Source: Mesorhizobium sp. B4-1-3 (GTDB lineage: Bacteria; Pseudomonadota; Alphaproteobacteria; Rhizobiales; Rhizobiaceae). From it: 64,000 nt of DNA. Below the pieces are notes generated by a model, which worked only from the letters and a program-made list of their open reading frames with translations, did no database searches and was not told the DNA's origin. The stretch lies in contig NZ_VFTG01000004.1 in NCBI RefSeq assembly GCF_006439355.1, positions 248,001 to 312,000 on the forward strand, read 5' to 3'. This document shows positions 44,944 through 53,556 of the stretch, piece after piece. Positions within the stretch are counted from its first letter, which is position 1; each line of letters begins with the position of its first letter. Both the position numbers and the translations under genes were made by a program.

Positions 44944-45738
44944 ATGAAAAATCGCCGCCGCATTTATGAAGGCAAGGCCAAGATCCTCTATGAGGGACCT
45001 GAGCCGGGGACGCTGATACAGTTTTTCAAGGACGATGCCACCGCCTTCAACAAGAAGAAGCACGAAGTGGTCGATGGCAAGGGCGTGCTCAACAACCGCA
45101 TTTCCGAGCACATCTTCAATCACTTGAACCGCATGGGCATCCCGACCCATTTCATCCGCCGGCTCAACATGCGCGAGCAGTTGATCAAGGAAGTCGAGAT
45201 CATTCCGCTCGAGGTCATCGTGCGCAATGTCGCCGCCGGCTCGCTTTCGAAGCGCCTCGGCATCGAGGAAGGCACGGTGCTGCCGCGCTCGATCATCGAA
45301 TTCTATTACAAGGCCGACGCACTCGACGATCCGATGGTGTCGGAAGAGCACATCACCGCCTTCGGCTGGGCGAGCCCACAGGAAATCGACGACATCATGG
45401 CGCTGGCCATACGCGTCAACGACTTCCTCTCCGGCCTGTTCCTCGGCGTCGGCATCCAGTTGGTCGACTTCAAGATCGAATGCGGCCGCCTGTTCGAGGG
45501 CGACATGATGCGCATCGTCGTCGCCGACGAGATCTCGCCGGATTCCTGCCGGCTGTGGGACGTCGCCACCCAGGACAAGCTTGACAAGGACCGTTTCCGT
45601 CGCGACATGGGCGGCCTGGTCGAGGCCTATCAGGAGGTCGCCCGCCGTCTTGGCATCATCAACGAGAACGAGCCGCCGCGGCCGATGGGCCCGGTGCTGG
45701 TCGCCTCCTCCGAACCGCCCAAGGGCCTGAAGCACTGA
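44944..45738 (+). CDS. purC: Phosphoribosylaminoimidazole-succinocarboxamide synthase
   Basis: Joins CAIR and aspartate with ATP to form SAICAR. The 264-residue protein begins with the family motif [15 protein letters not shown] and contains [43 protein letters not shown] (in parts), [16 protein letters not shown] and [34 protein letters not shown] (in parts). Rhizobia can carry more than one purC paralogue. An apparent terminator lies between this gene and purS. Confidence 0.96.
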   Translation: MKNRRRIYEGKAKILYEGPEPGTLIQFFKDDATAFNKKKHEVVDGKGVLNNRISEHIFNHLNRMGIPTHFIRRLNMREQLIKEVEIIPLEVIVRNVAAGSLSKRLGIEEGTVLPRSIIEFYYKADALDDPMVSEEHITAFGWASPQEIDDIMALAIRVNDFLSGLFLGVGIQLVDFKIECGRLFEGDMMRIVVADEISPDSCRLWDVATQDKLDKDRFRRDMGGLVEAYQEVARRLGIINENEPPRPMGPVLVASSEPPKGLKH

Positions 45739-45743
45739 TTGCG

Positions 45744-45772
45744 AGGCCTGCCGGACAATGGCAGGCCTTTTT
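45744..45772 (+). terminator. Intrinsic terminator between purC and purS
   Basis: AGGCCTGCC (45744-45752) and GGCAGGCCT (45760-45768) form a perfect 9-bp stem with a GGACAAT loop, followed directly by TTTTT. It lies 5 nt after the purC stop and should end or reduce transcription before purS. Confidence 0.85.
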
Positions 45773-45800
45773 CCAAACGACCGTCTGGCCAGGAGTATCG

Positions 45801-46040
45801 ATGAAAGCCCGTATCACCGTCACCCTCAAGAACGGCGTCCTCGACCCGCAGGGCAAGGCGATTGAGCACGCGCTGTCCGGGCTGGGTTTCGACGGCGTCG
45901 GCCAGGTGCGCCAGGGCAAGGTGTTCGACATCGAGCTTACTGGAACCGACAAGGCCAAGGTCGAAGCCGACCTGAAAGCCATGTGCGACAAGCTTCTGGC
46001 GAACACGGTGATTGAAAATTACGCGGTGGAGATCGCCTGA
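45801..46040 (+). CDS. purS: Phosphoribosylformylglycinamidine synthase subunit PurS
   Basis: A 79-residue small subunit that bridges PurQ and PurL in the three-part FGAM synthase. [25 protein letters not shown] and [39 protein letters not shown] (in parts) are typical of PurS. An AGGAG ribosome site precedes the ATG. The purQ ATG follows 2 nt after its stop. Confidence 0.97.
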   Translation: MKARITVTLKNGVLDPQGKAIEHALSGLGFDGVGQVRQGKVFDIELTGTDKAKVEADLKAMCDKLLANTVIENYAVEIA

Positions 46041-46042
46041 CA

Positions 46043-46711
46043 ATGAAATCAGCCGTCGTCCTCCTGCCTGGGCTCAACCGCGATCGCGACATGATCGCGG
46101 CGCTGACCAAGATTTCCGGCCAGGCGCCGGCGACCGTCTGGCAGACCGACACCGAAATCCCCGACGTCGACCTGATCGCCATCCCCGGCGGCTTCTCCTT
46201 CGGCGACTATCTGCGCTGCGGCGCGATCGCGGCGCGCATGCCGGTAATGCGGGTGGTCGCCGAAAAGGCCGCCAAGGGCGTGCCTGTTATCGGCGTCTGC
46301 AATGGTTTTCAGATCCTGGTCGAGGCGGGACTGCTGCCTGGCGCCCTGATGCGCAATGCCTCTCTGAAATTCGTCTGCCGCCAGGTGAATCTTGAGATCG
46401 CCAACGCCAACACCATGTTCACCAGGCACTACAAGCCGGGGCAGATCATCCGCTCGCCGGTGGCGCATCACGACGGCAATTACTTCGCCGATGCCGAGAC
46501 GCTGGCGCGGCTCGAAGGCGAAGGCCAGGTGGTGTTCCGCTATGCAGACGGCACCAACCCCAACGGCTCGATCAACGACATCGCCGGAATCGTCAACGAC
46601 AAGGGCAATGTGCTCGGCCTGATGCCGCATCCGGAAAACCTGATCGAAGCGGCGCATGGCGGCAATGATGGCCGGGCGCTGTTCGAGAGCGCGCTCGGCG
46701 TCGCGGCTTGA
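46043..46711 (+). CDS. purQ: Phosphoribosylformylglycinamidine synthase subunit PurQ
   Basis: The 222-residue class I glutamine amidotransferase subunit that supplies ammonia to PurL. The nucleophile cysteine is in [20 protein letters not shown] and the His-Glu pair in [37 protein letters not shown] is the usual N-terminal block. It follows purS by 2 nt, indicating coupled translation of the complex. Confidence 0.97.
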   Translation: MKSAVVLLPGLNRDRDMIAALTKISGQAPATVWQTDTEIPDVDLIAIPGGFSFGDYLRCGAIAARMPVMRVVAEKAAKGVPVIGVCNGFQILVEAGLLPGALMRNASLKFVCRQVNLEIANANTMFTRHYKPGQIIRSPVAHHDGNYFADAETLARLEGEGQVVFRYADGTNPNGSINDIAGIVNDKGNVLGLMPHPENLIEAAHGGNDGRALFESALGVAA

Positions 46712-46751
46712 TCCTTTAACATCCTATCGGAAACTGGGGGGCGGACTGACC

Positions 46752-47162
46752 ATGAGACTGACGGTTGCTCGCCTTGCTCTCTCGGCCGCCGCCGGGCTCG
46801 CCTTGGCTTCCTGCCAGTCGAGCCCCAAGACAGCGCCGGTTCCGTCGGGCAAAAGCGCGTCGCTGCTTGCCATGGAACAGGTCGCCATCGCCGCGCATAA
46901 ATGCTGGATCGCCAGCAAGGATCCAGCCTTCAAGGCCTACCAGATGGCCAATGAGCTCAATTCCTACAGCGGCACCCCACGCTTCCTGTTGGTACCTGCC
47001 AAACACTATGGCGGCAAGCCGCTGCTGGTCGTGCAGGCGCAGGGCAATTCCAGCCGCGTCGACGTGTTCGGGCCGCTGATGAACGAGCCGCTCGGCGCGC
47101 GCATCGGTTCCGACATCGCCCGCTGGCAGGCCGGCAATCCGTCCTGCGCGGCTGCTGCTTGA
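46752..47162 (+). CDS. Small lipoprotein
   Basis: A 136-residue protein from the ATG at 46752 with a lipoprotein signal (RLALSAAAGLALASCQSS; cysteine at about residue 21). The remainder (LLAMEQVAIAAHKCWIASKD, RFLLVPAKHYGGKPLLVVQAQG, GPLMNEPLGARIGSDIARWQ) is conserved-looking but matches no family I can name. It has one further pair of cysteines, perhaps a disulfide. It lies 40 nt behind purQ and 7 nt before the next membrane protein gene. Confidence 0.78.
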   Translation: MRLTVARLALSAAAGLALASCQSSPKTAPVPSGKSASLLAMEQVAIAAHKCWIASKDPAFKAYQMANELNSYSGTPRFLLVPAKHYGGKPLLVVQAQGNSSRVDVFGPLMNEPLGARIGSDIARWQAGNPSCAAAA

Positions 47163-47169
47163 GGTTGCG

Positions 47170-47829
47170 ATGAGCCGGTTCCTGCAGATAGCGGGACTGG
47201 TTGTCGGGCTCGCTGCGCTTGTCCTGCAATTCGCCATCACCATTCCGGCGTCGATGGCGGCGGGTCGCAGCCTTCTCGGCTCGATCGTCTTCTATTTCAG
47301 CTTCTTCACCATCCTCACCAACATCGCGGCGGTGATGGTTCATGCCGCGCTGGTCTCGCCAGCCGCCTATGCCTGGTTTCCGGCCTTTGCCGGACAAAGC
47401 CTGCGGGCTGGCGTCGCGGTCGCCATCACGCTGGTCTTCATCGTCTATGCGACCGTTTTGGCACAGCTTTGGCAACCGCAGGGCCTGTTCCTGCTTTGCG
47501 ACATCCTGCTCCATTACGTCACGCCATTCGTCTTCGTCACGTGGTGGCTCATCGCTGGCGCGGACGGCAGCACGCGCTGGCGCGACATCTCCTGGTGGAT
47601 GATCTATCCGCTCGCCTATCTTGCTTACGCCCTGATACGTGCGCCCTTCGCCGGCGAGGTGCCTTACCCGTTCCTCGACGTCGCCAAGAACGGCGCGGCC
47701 AGCGTCGCCGTTTCGGCGCTGGGCGTCACGGCATTGTTCATCGGGTTGAGCGTGCTTGCCGTGCTGATCGATCACGGCATCGGCCGGTTGCGGGGAAAGC
47801 CGGCAACCCGCCTCCAACCGAGCCGTTGA
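47170..47829 (+). CDS. Pr6Pr family membrane protein
   Basis: A 219-residue integral membrane protein with six predicted transmembrane segments. FYFSFFTILTNIAAVMVHAAL and LLHYVTPFVFVTWWLI, followed by WMIYPLAYLAYALIRAP, are the Pr6Pr/FAR-17a-like pattern. Function in bacteria is unknown; some eukaryotic relatives are hydrolases of lipid esters with a Thr/His pair, and a His is present in the LLHYVTP segment. It follows the lipoprotein gene by 7 nt. Confidence 0.85.
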   Translation: MSRFLQIAGLVVGLAALVLQFAITIPASMAAGRSLLGSIVFYFSFFTILTNIAAVMVHAALVSPAAYAWFPAFAGQSLRAGVAVAITLVFIVYATVLAQLWQPQGLFLLCDILLHYVTPFVFVTWWLIAGADGSTRWRDISWWMIYPLAYLAYALIRAPFAGEVPYPFLDVAKNGAASVAVSALGVTALFIGLSVLAVLIDHGIGRLRGKPATRLQPSR

Positions 47830-47835
47830 TAGGCA

Positions 47836-48084
47836 TCACTCCCAGAATGCCCTGATGCCTTCGCGATGGGCATCGCAGCGCGAGATGCCGATATCCTTGA
47901 GCTGCTCGTCCGTCATCTCCAGGAGCGCGAGGCGGCCGCGCCGGCGCTCAAGCATGCGATCGATTTGTTTGGCGGCAGAACGGAGCACGAATACCAGGCG
48001 ACCGACGAAGCCGCGACGGCTCCGTGGATCGGCCTGCGCGCCAAATGCCGGACCGGCGTGGCGAATTGTCTCGATTGTATCCAT
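47836..48084 (-). CDS. DUF1127 domain protein
   Basis: An 82-residue basic protein from the ATG at 48084 (MDTIETIRHAGPAFGAQ). The C-terminal half, RRRGRLALLEMTDEQLKDIGISRCDAHRE, is the DUF1127 motif of small arginine-rich proteins in Rhizobiales. It is divergent from the MocR-type regulator, and a 14-bp direct repeat spans its start region, so it is the likely target of that regulator. A longer reading from 48177 would overlap the regulator's start codon. Confidence 0.85.
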   Translation of the reverse strand: MDTIETIRHAGPAFGAQADPRSRRGFVGRLVFVLRSAAKQIDRMLERRRGRLALLEMTDEQLKDIGISRCDAHREGIRAFWE

Positions 48085-48110
48085 TTTCGTTCTACCTTGT
48101 CTCGATTGTA
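48066..48110. promoter_or_regulatory. Phased 14-bp direct repeat, candidate MocR operator
   Basis: TTGTCTCGATTGTA occurs exactly twice, at 48066-48079 and 48097-48110, start to start 31 bp (three helical turns). MocR-type GntR/aminotransferase regulators such as PdxR bind direct repeats beside their divergent target. One copy lies in codons 2-7 of the DUF1127 gene, the other just upstream of its ribosome site. Confidence 0.6.
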
Positions 48111-48175
48111 CCTTTCCAATCGCAAGTCCGATATGAATTGACTCATCGCGCGGTGCAATATAGAAAATTGTCACC

Positions 48176-49585
48176 ATGACAAATTGGCTCCCTGACCTCT
48201 CCTCTGGCTCCGGTCCGCTGTATCAGCGCCTTGCTGACAGCATTGAGTCAGATATCGACAAGGGCGTTATCCACGCCGGTGCAAAACTGCCGCCGCAGCG
48301 CGACCTCGCCTACGACATCGGCACGACCGTCGGCACCATCGGCAGGGCCTATCAGCTGCTGCGCGAGCGCGGTCTGGTGAGTGGCGAGGTGGGTCGCGGC
48401 ACCTATGTGCTCGGTCAGCGCGCCGCCGACCCGAAGTCGGATTTGGAACCTGCCATCCAGGGCACACGCCCCATCGACGCGCCGACCGGCAAGCTGCGCT
48501 TCGACAGCACCGCCGCGCCCGATGTCGGCCAGGGCGCGGTGATTGCCGACCTGCTGGCGCGCACGGCGCAGGAGCATCCGCACGACATTTCGAGCTACAC
48601 GCGGGATTTTCCCGAACGCTGGTATGAAGCCGGAAGCCGCTGGCTGGCACGCAATGCCTTCCGCCCCTCGCCCGATTCGATCGTGCCGACGCTCGGCACC
48701 CATGCCGCGGTCATGGCCGCGATCGCGGCGCTGACCATGCCCGGCGACTACGTGGTCTTCGAGCATCTCACCTATTCGCAGATCGCGCGCAGCGCCGGGC
48801 TGATCGGCCGCCGCACGGCGCTTGTTTCGACTGACAGGGATGGCATCGACCCGGATGATTTCGAGCGCGTCTGCGCGCAGAAACACCCGAAGCTGATGTT
48901 CCTGATGCCGACCGCGAAGAACCCGACGCTGGTGACGTTGTCGGCGGACCGGCGGCAGGAGATCGCGCGGATCGCGCGCGAGTACAATGTCGCGCTGATC
49001 GAGGACGATCTTTACGGCGAGCTCACCGACGATCCGACGCCGCTGCTAGCCGAATATGCGCCCGAGCGCACGATCGTCGCCGGCGGCCTGTCGAAGTCGG
49101 TCGCGGCAGGCGTGCGCGGCGGCTGGCTTTCCTGCCCGCCGGCCTACCGCCACCGCATCCGTGTCGCGCACAAGATGATGACCGGCGGCCTGCCCTTCCT
49201 GCTGGCCGAAGTCGGCACGCGGCTGGTGATATCGGGCCAGGCGGGCGAGATCCGCAAGCGCTGCATTGCCGAAATCCAGGCGCGCCTCGCCATCGTGCGC
49301 GACGTGCTGGCGGGGTTCGAGGTCAAGGCAAGGGACAACGTCCCCTTCGTCTGGCTGACCTTGCCGGATCCGTGGCTGTCCGGCACCTTCAAGAACGCCT
49401 GCCTTGCGCAAGGCGTGCTCATCGACGACGAGGACGAGTTCAAGGCTGGCCGCTCCGAGCAGGTCTTTCACGGCGTGCGCTTTGGCGTCTCGCAGCCGCG
49501 GCAAAGCAAGGATGTCGCCGGAGGCGTCGCCGTCATCCGGCGCCTGCTCGACGAAGGCCGCGCTGGCTACGACAGTTTCTCCTGA
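48176..49585 (+). CDS. MocR-type (GntR/aminotransferase) transcriptional regulator
   Basis: A 469-residue fusion. Residues ~10-80 are a GntR winged helix (LYQRLADSIESDIDKGVIHAGAKLPPQRDLAYDIG in parts, TIGRAYQLLRERGLVSGEVGRGTYV), and ~110-465 a class I aminotransferase fold with NPTLVTLSADRRQEIARIA, LIEDDLYGELTDDP and the PLP lysine in VAGGLSKSVAAGVRGGW. Such proteins sense PLP-linked ligands (PdxR, GabR, TauR). Which ligand this one senses is not evident. It is divergent from the DUF1127 gene over a 31-bp-phased direct repeat. Confidence 0.92.
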   Translation: MTNWLPDLSSGSGPLYQRLADSIESDIDKGVIHAGAKLPPQRDLAYDIGTTVGTIGRAYQLLRERGLVSGEVGRGTYVLGQRAADPKSDLEPAIQGTRPIDAPTGKLRFDSTAAPDVGQGAVIADLLARTAQEHPHDISSYTRDFPERWYEAGSRWLARNAFRPSPDSIVPTLGTHAAVMAAIAALTMPGDYVVFEHLTYSQIARSAGLIGRRTALVSTDRDGIDPDDFERVCAQKHPKLMFLMPTAKNPTLVTLSADRRQEIARIAREYNVALIEDDLYGELTDDPTPLLAEYAPERTIVAGGLSKSVAAGVRGGWLSCPPAYRHRIRVAHKMMTGGLPFLLAEVGTRLVISGQAGEIRKRCIAEIQARLAIVRDVLAGFEVKARDNVPFVWLTLPDPWLSGTFKNACLAQGVLIDDEDEFKAGRSEQVFHGVRFGVSQPRQSKDVAGGVAVIRRLLDEGRAGYDSFS

Positions 49586-49732
49586 TCAAGCCGGCGAACC
49601 CAAGGTCGTCGGCATCGCCGGCAGAGGCAGTTTTCCGGCGTTTTTCCTCATCCGGTGGGCTGTATCGCGCGAAAGCTTGCGATAAGAGGAGGACTCGAAA
49701 CTCCCCTCTTCCACGGACAAAATTCGCCGCTC

Positions 49733-51964
49733 ATGACCATTTCCAATTCCGTGCCGATCACCCCCGAGCTCGTCGCCGCGCATGGGCTGAAGCCCGACGA
49801 ATACCAGCGCATCCTCGATCTGGTCGGCCGCGAGCCAAGCTTCACCGAGCTCGGCATCTTCTCGGCGATGTGGAACGAGCACTGCTCCTACAAGTCCTCC
49901 AAGAAATGGCTGCGCACACTGCCGACCAGCGGTCCGCAGGTCATCCAGGGTCCAGGCGAGAATGCCGGCGTGGTCGACATCGGCGATGGCGACTGCGTCG
50001 TCTTCAAGATGGAGAGCCATAACCACCCCTCCTACATCGAACCCTATCAGGGCGCCGCGACCGGCGTCGGCGGCATCCTGCGCGACGTCTTCACCATGGG
50101 CGCGCGGCCGGTTGCGGCGATGAACGCGCTGCGCTTCGGCGCACCTGACCATCCCAAGACCAGGCACCTCGTCGCGGGCGTGGTTTCCGGCGTCGGTGGC
50201 TACGGTAACTCCTTTGGCGTGCCGACCGTCGGCGGCGAGGTCAATTTCGATGCCCGCTACAACGGCAACATCCTGGTCAACGCCTTCGCGGCGGGCCTCG
50301 CCAAGACCAACGCCATCTTCCTGTCGCAGGCGAAGGGCGTAGGCCTGCCGGTCGTCTATCTCGGCGCCAAGACCGGGCGCGATGGCGTCGGCGGCGCCAC
50401 CATGGCGTCGGCCGAATTCGACGACAAGATCGAGGAGAAGCGCCCGACCGTGCAGGTCGGCGATCCCTTCACCGAAAAATGCCTGCTGGAAGCCTGCCTC
50501 GAGCTGATGGCCTCGGGCGCCGTCATCGCCATCCAGGACATGGGTGCGGCCGGCCTCACCTGCTCGGCCGTCGAGATGGGCGCCAAGGGCGATCTCGGCA
50601 TCGAGCTCGATCTCGACAAGGTGCCGGTGCGCGAGGAGCGCATGAGCGCCTATGAGATGATGCTGTCGGAAAGCCAGGAGCGCATGCTGATGGTGCTGCG
50701 CCCCGAGAAGGAAGAGGAAGCCGAAGCGATCTTCCGCAAATGGGGGCTCGACTTCGCCATCGTCGGCAAGACCACGGATGACCTACGTTTTCGCGTCCTG
50801 CATCAGGGTGACGAGGTCGCCAATTTGCCGATCAAGGAGCTCGGCGATCAGGCGCCCGAATATGACCGCCCCTGGGTCGAGACCAGGAAGCCGGCGCCGC
50901 TTGCCGCAAACGATGCGCCGAAGGCCGATGTCGCCGACGCGCTGCTGAAGATGCTCGGCGGGCCGGACCTCTCCTCGCGCCGCTGGGTGTGGGAGCAGTA
51001 CGACACGCTGATCCAAGGCAATTCGCTGCAGCTTCCCGGCGGCGATGCCGGCGTCGTGCGCGTCGAAGGCCATCCGACCAAGGCGCTGGCTTTCTCCTCG
51101 GATGTCACGCCGCGCTACTGCGAGGCCAACCCTTACGAGGGCGGCAAGCAGGCGGTCGCCGAATGCTGGCGCAACCTGACCGCAACCGGCGCCCTGCCGC
51201 TCGCCGCCACCGACAACCTCAATTTCGGCAATCCGGAGAGGCCCGAGATCATGGGCCAGTTCGTCGGCGCCATCAAAGGCATCGGCGATGCCTGCCGCGC
51301 GCTGGGCTTCCCGATCGTCTCCGGCAATGTCTCGCTCTACAACGAAACCAACGGCCGCGGCATCCTGCCGACGCCGACCATCGGCGGCGTCGGGCTGATT
51401 GCCGACTGGTCGAAGATGGCGCGCATCGGCTTTGCCGCCGAGGGCCAGATGATCGTGCTGGTCGGCGCGCCGCCGACATGGGGCAGCCATCTCGGCCAGT
51501 CCGTCTACCTGCGCGACATCCACGGCCGCGCCGACGGTCCGCCGCCGCCGGTCGATCTCGCGCACGAAAAGCGCGTCGGCGACCATGTGCGCTCGCTGAT
51601 CGCGTCCGGCGTCGTCACCGCCGCACATGACGTTTCGGACGGTGGCCTGGCGATAGCGCTGGCCGAAATGGCGATGGCCTCCGGCATTGGCGCCACCATC
51701 CCTGGCCTCACCGGCACCGATCCGATCCCGGTCTGGTTCGGCGAGGACCAGGGCCGCTACCTGCTGACGCTGTCGATCGATCCGCAGAGCGGCGAATGGG
51801 ACAGGATCCGCGAGGAACAGGGCAAGCTCGGCATCTTCGCGCCCTGGATCGGCACCACCGGCGGTCGTGAATTGAAGCTGGGTGACGCACGGCCGATCCC
51901 GGTCACCGAGCTGAAGGCTGCCCATGAAGGCTGGTTCCCGCGCTTCATGGATCAGGCCAGTTGA
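49733..51964 (+). CDS. purL: Phosphoribosylformylglycinamidine synthase subunit PurL
   Basis: The 743-residue synthetase subunit that uses ATP and PurQ-derived ammonia to turn FGAR into FGAM. The ATG at 49733 ([19 protein letters not shown]) gives the standard small PurL; there is no glutaminase domain. Motifs: [41 protein letters not shown] (in parts), [47 protein letters not shown] and [18 protein letters not shown]. It lies about 3 kb from purQ with unrelated genes between. A palindromic repeat follows the stop. Confidence 0.97.
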   Translation: MTISNSVPITPELVAAHGLKPDEYQRILDLVGREPSFTELGIFSAMWNEHCSYKSSKKWLRTLPTSGPQVIQGPGENAGVVDIGDGDCVVFKMESHNHPSYIEPYQGAATGVGGILRDVFTMGARPVAAMNALRFGAPDHPKTRHLVAGVVSGVGGYGNSFGVPTVGGEVNFDARYNGNILVNAFAAGLAKTNAIFLSQAKGVGLPVVYLGAKTGRDGVGGATMASAEFDDKIEEKRPTVQVGDPFTEKCLLEACLELMASGAVIAIQDMGAAGLTCSAVEMGAKGDLGIELDLDKVPVREERMSAYEMMLSESQERMLMVLRPEKEEEAEAIFRKWGLDFAIVGKTTDDLRFRVLHQGDEVANLPIKELGDQAPEYDRPWVETRKPAPLAANDAPKADVADALLKMLGGPDLSSRRWVWEQYDTLIQGNSLQLPGGDAGVVRVEGHPTKALAFSSDVTPRYCEANPYEGGKQAVAECWRNLTATGALPLAATDNLNFGNPERPEIMGQFVGAIKGIGDACRALGFPIVSGNVSLYNETNGRGILPTPTIGGVGLIADWSKMARIGFAAEGQMIVLVGAPPTWGSHLGQSVYLRDIHGRADGPPPPVDLAHEKRVGDHVRSLIASGVVTAAHDVSDGGLAIALAEMAMASGIGATIPGLTGTDPIPVWFGEDQGRYLLTLSIDPQSGEWDRIREEQGKLGIFAPWIGTTGGRELKLGDARPIPVTELKAAHEGWFPRFMDQAS

Positions 51965-51968
51965 CCAG

Positions 51969-52016
51969 AAGCATGTCTCCCGAAAGTGTGCGGCGGTTTC
52001 GGGAAAAGACATGCTT
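51969..52016. repeat. 48-bp palindromic element, copy 2
   Basis: AAGCATGTCT (51969-51978) and AGACATGCTT (52007-52016) are perfect inverted ends around CCCGAAAGTGTGC and GGTTTCGGG. Same family as the elements at 34476, 55717 and 60606. It starts 4 nt after the purL stop and can act as a stem-loop. Confidence 0.8.
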
Positions 52017-52030
52017 ACGAGAAGAGACTT

Positions 52031-52070
52031 AAATCATGCCGCATAAATCCTTTTTTATGCGACATGATTT
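52031..52070. repeat. Second palindrome overlapping a start codon
   Basis: AAATCATG (52031-52038) pairs with CATGATTT (52063-52070), and GCATAAA (52041-52047) with TTTATGC (52054-52060), around a short T-rich loop. It directly follows copy 2 of the palindromic element and includes the ATG of the downstream membrane protein gene. Confidence 0.75.
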
Positions 52071-52584
52071 AACCGCCAGGGCGCTTGTTGCAGTCGTCTT
52101 CTGGCCGTCCCTGTTCTTCTTCTGGTTTCTCGGACCGTTCGTTCTGTTCCTGCTGTCGACGACCTCGAGCGAGCTCTGTCCGCGGCTGGAAACCCGCGCT
52201 GAGTTCCTGGCGGCGGCCAACGGCACGCTGCCGATGCTCATCGTGCAGACCCTGATCTACGCGGTTCCGGTCGTCTGCCTCGTGCTGTGGAACCGGCTTT
52301 CTCCGGAGCCGGCGCGGGCAAGGCACATCGCGACCTGCGTCAAGCTCTTTGCTGTCGCCGCATTGACCGGGGCGGTTTGGGACTATGGCTCGTCCTTGAC
52401 CTGCGACGGCTACGGTCAGGCCTTCTTCTCAACCGCATGGCAGATGACGAGCTATCTTCCCATCGTCAGCCTGTTGGTCAACATCCCGCTCTACGTGCTG
52501 GTCTTCAGCCTCGGCCGCGCCTATTCAACGCGCGCTGACATCACCGAAGATGGCGTGGTTCATCCGAGCCAGGACAATTCCTAG
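52036..52584 (+). CDS. Hypothetical membrane protein
   Basis: A protein of up to 182 residues with four predicted transmembrane segments (ALVAVVFWPSLFFFWFLGPFVLFLL, PMLIVQTLIYAVPVVCLVLW, LFAVAALTGAVWDYG, YLPIVSLLVNIPLYVLVFSLG). I recognise no family. Two in-frame ATGs (52036, 52057) both lie inside a palindrome and neither has a good ribosome site, so the start is uncertain; translation may be limited by the hairpin. Confidence 0.65.
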   Translation: MPHKSFFMRHDLTARALVAVVFWPSLFFFWFLGPFVLFLLSTTSSELCPRLETRAEFLAAANGTLPMLIVQTLIYAVPVVCLVLWNRLSPEPARARHIATCVKLFAVAALTGAVWDYGSSLTCDGYGQAFFSTAWQMTSYLPIVSLLVNIPLYVLVFSLGRAYSTRADITEDGVVHPSQDNS

Positions 52585-52685
52585 GCAGCATCACCCGACG
52601 GAACGGCTTCAATCCGGGCTGGAAAGGCTTTAGGCTCACTCCGAGTCACATACCCGGCCTGCCCGCTTGAAACAGGATTTTTGCC

Positions 52686-52919
52686 ATGGCAATGGATGCC
52701 CACGACATCGAAAAACTGATCAAGGAAAGCATTCCGGACGCCAAGGTGACGATCCGTGATCTCGCCGGCGACGGCGACCACTATGCGGCCGAAGTGGTGG
52801 CCGAGAGTTTCCGGGGTAAAAGCCGTGTCCAGCAGCACCAGATGGTCTATGACGCGCTGAAGGGCAATATGGGCGGCGTGCTGCACGCGCTGGCGCTGCA
52901 GACCAGCGTCCCAGACTGA
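52686..52919 (+). CDS. BolA family protein
   Basis: A 77-residue BolA/IbaG-type protein: IEKLIKESIPDAKVTIRDLAGDGDHYAAEVVAESF (in parts) and GKSRVQQHQMVYDALKGNMGGVLHALALQT, with the conserved histidine of the RVxxHxMVY motif that binds a [2Fe-2S] cluster together with a monothiol glutaredoxin. Its partner grxD is the next gene. Role: iron-sulfur cluster handling and iron signalling in the cytoplasm. Confidence 0.95.
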   Translation: MAMDAHDIEKLIKESIPDAKVTIRDLAGDGDHYAAEVVAESFRGKSRVQQHQMVYDALKGNMGGVLHALALQTSVPD

Positions 52920-53075
52920 GCAGCACTGCCGCCCCTCGGGCTTGGCCCAAAATCGCGTTATCCCTTGCGCCATTCAAGTAGCGTCGTGGCTAACGTCTTG
53001 TTTCAGCCACCCTATGGGTTTATTTGAAGGACATGCTTCGAGCCTGACTCCCACACAGGCGTGAAAGGATTGTCC

Positions 53076-53411
53076 ATGACCGGCATCAGCGACTACATCG
53101 ACAATGAAGTGAAGAGCAACGACGTCGTGCTCTTCATGAAGGGCACGCCCGGCTTCCCGCAATGCGGGTTCTCCGGCCAGGTGGTGCAGATCCTCGATTA
53201 CATCGGGGCCGACTACAAAGGCGTCAACGTGCTCGACTCGGCCGAACTGCGCCAAGGCATCAAGGACTATTCCAACTGGCCGACCATCCCGCAGCTCTAT
53301 GTGAAGGGTGAGTTCGTCGGCGGTTGCGATATCGTGCGCGAGATGTTCCAGGCCGGCGAGCTGCAGGATTTCCTCGTCGAAAAGGGCGTCAGCGTCAAAG
53401 GCGCCGCCTGA
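53076..53411 (+). CDS. grxD: Monothiol glutaredoxin Grx4 type
   Basis: A 111-residue monothiol glutaredoxin with the active site [16 protein letters not shown] (CGFS), and [23 protein letters not shown] (in parts) for glutathione binding. The ATG at 53076 gives the normal family start [20 protein letters not shown]; a GTG at 53061 is less likely. It carries or transfers [2Fe-2S] clusters, usually with BolA, whose gene lies 156 nt upstream. Confidence 0.96.
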   Translation: MTGISDYIDNEVKSNDVVLFMKGTPGFPQCGFSGQVVQILDYIGADYKGVNVLDSAELRQGIKDYSNWPTIPQLYVKGEFVGGCDIVREMFQAGELQDFLVEKGVSVKGAA

Positions 53412-53509
53412 CTGAGCCGAACCGGCCAGTCGGCCGGTAGCGCTAATTTCCGGGGCAGCCCCCACCTCGGCATTGTGGTTCCCTAAGCTCGGGAACGACA
53501 CGGACTCAC

Positions 53510-53527
53510 GCGCCGGCAGTCCGGCGC
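53510..53527 (+). terminator. GC-rich hairpin between grxD and the MFS gene
   Basis: GCGCCGG (53510-53516), CAGT loop, CCGGCGC (53521-53527): a perfect 7-bp stem about 100 nt after the grxD stop, followed by ATGTTCGTTTG. It could end the grxD transcript or be part of the leader of the next gene, and argues against a start codon upstream of it. Confidence 0.4.
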
Positions 53528-53556
53528 ATGTTCGTTTGAAACGATCGGATTTTGCG

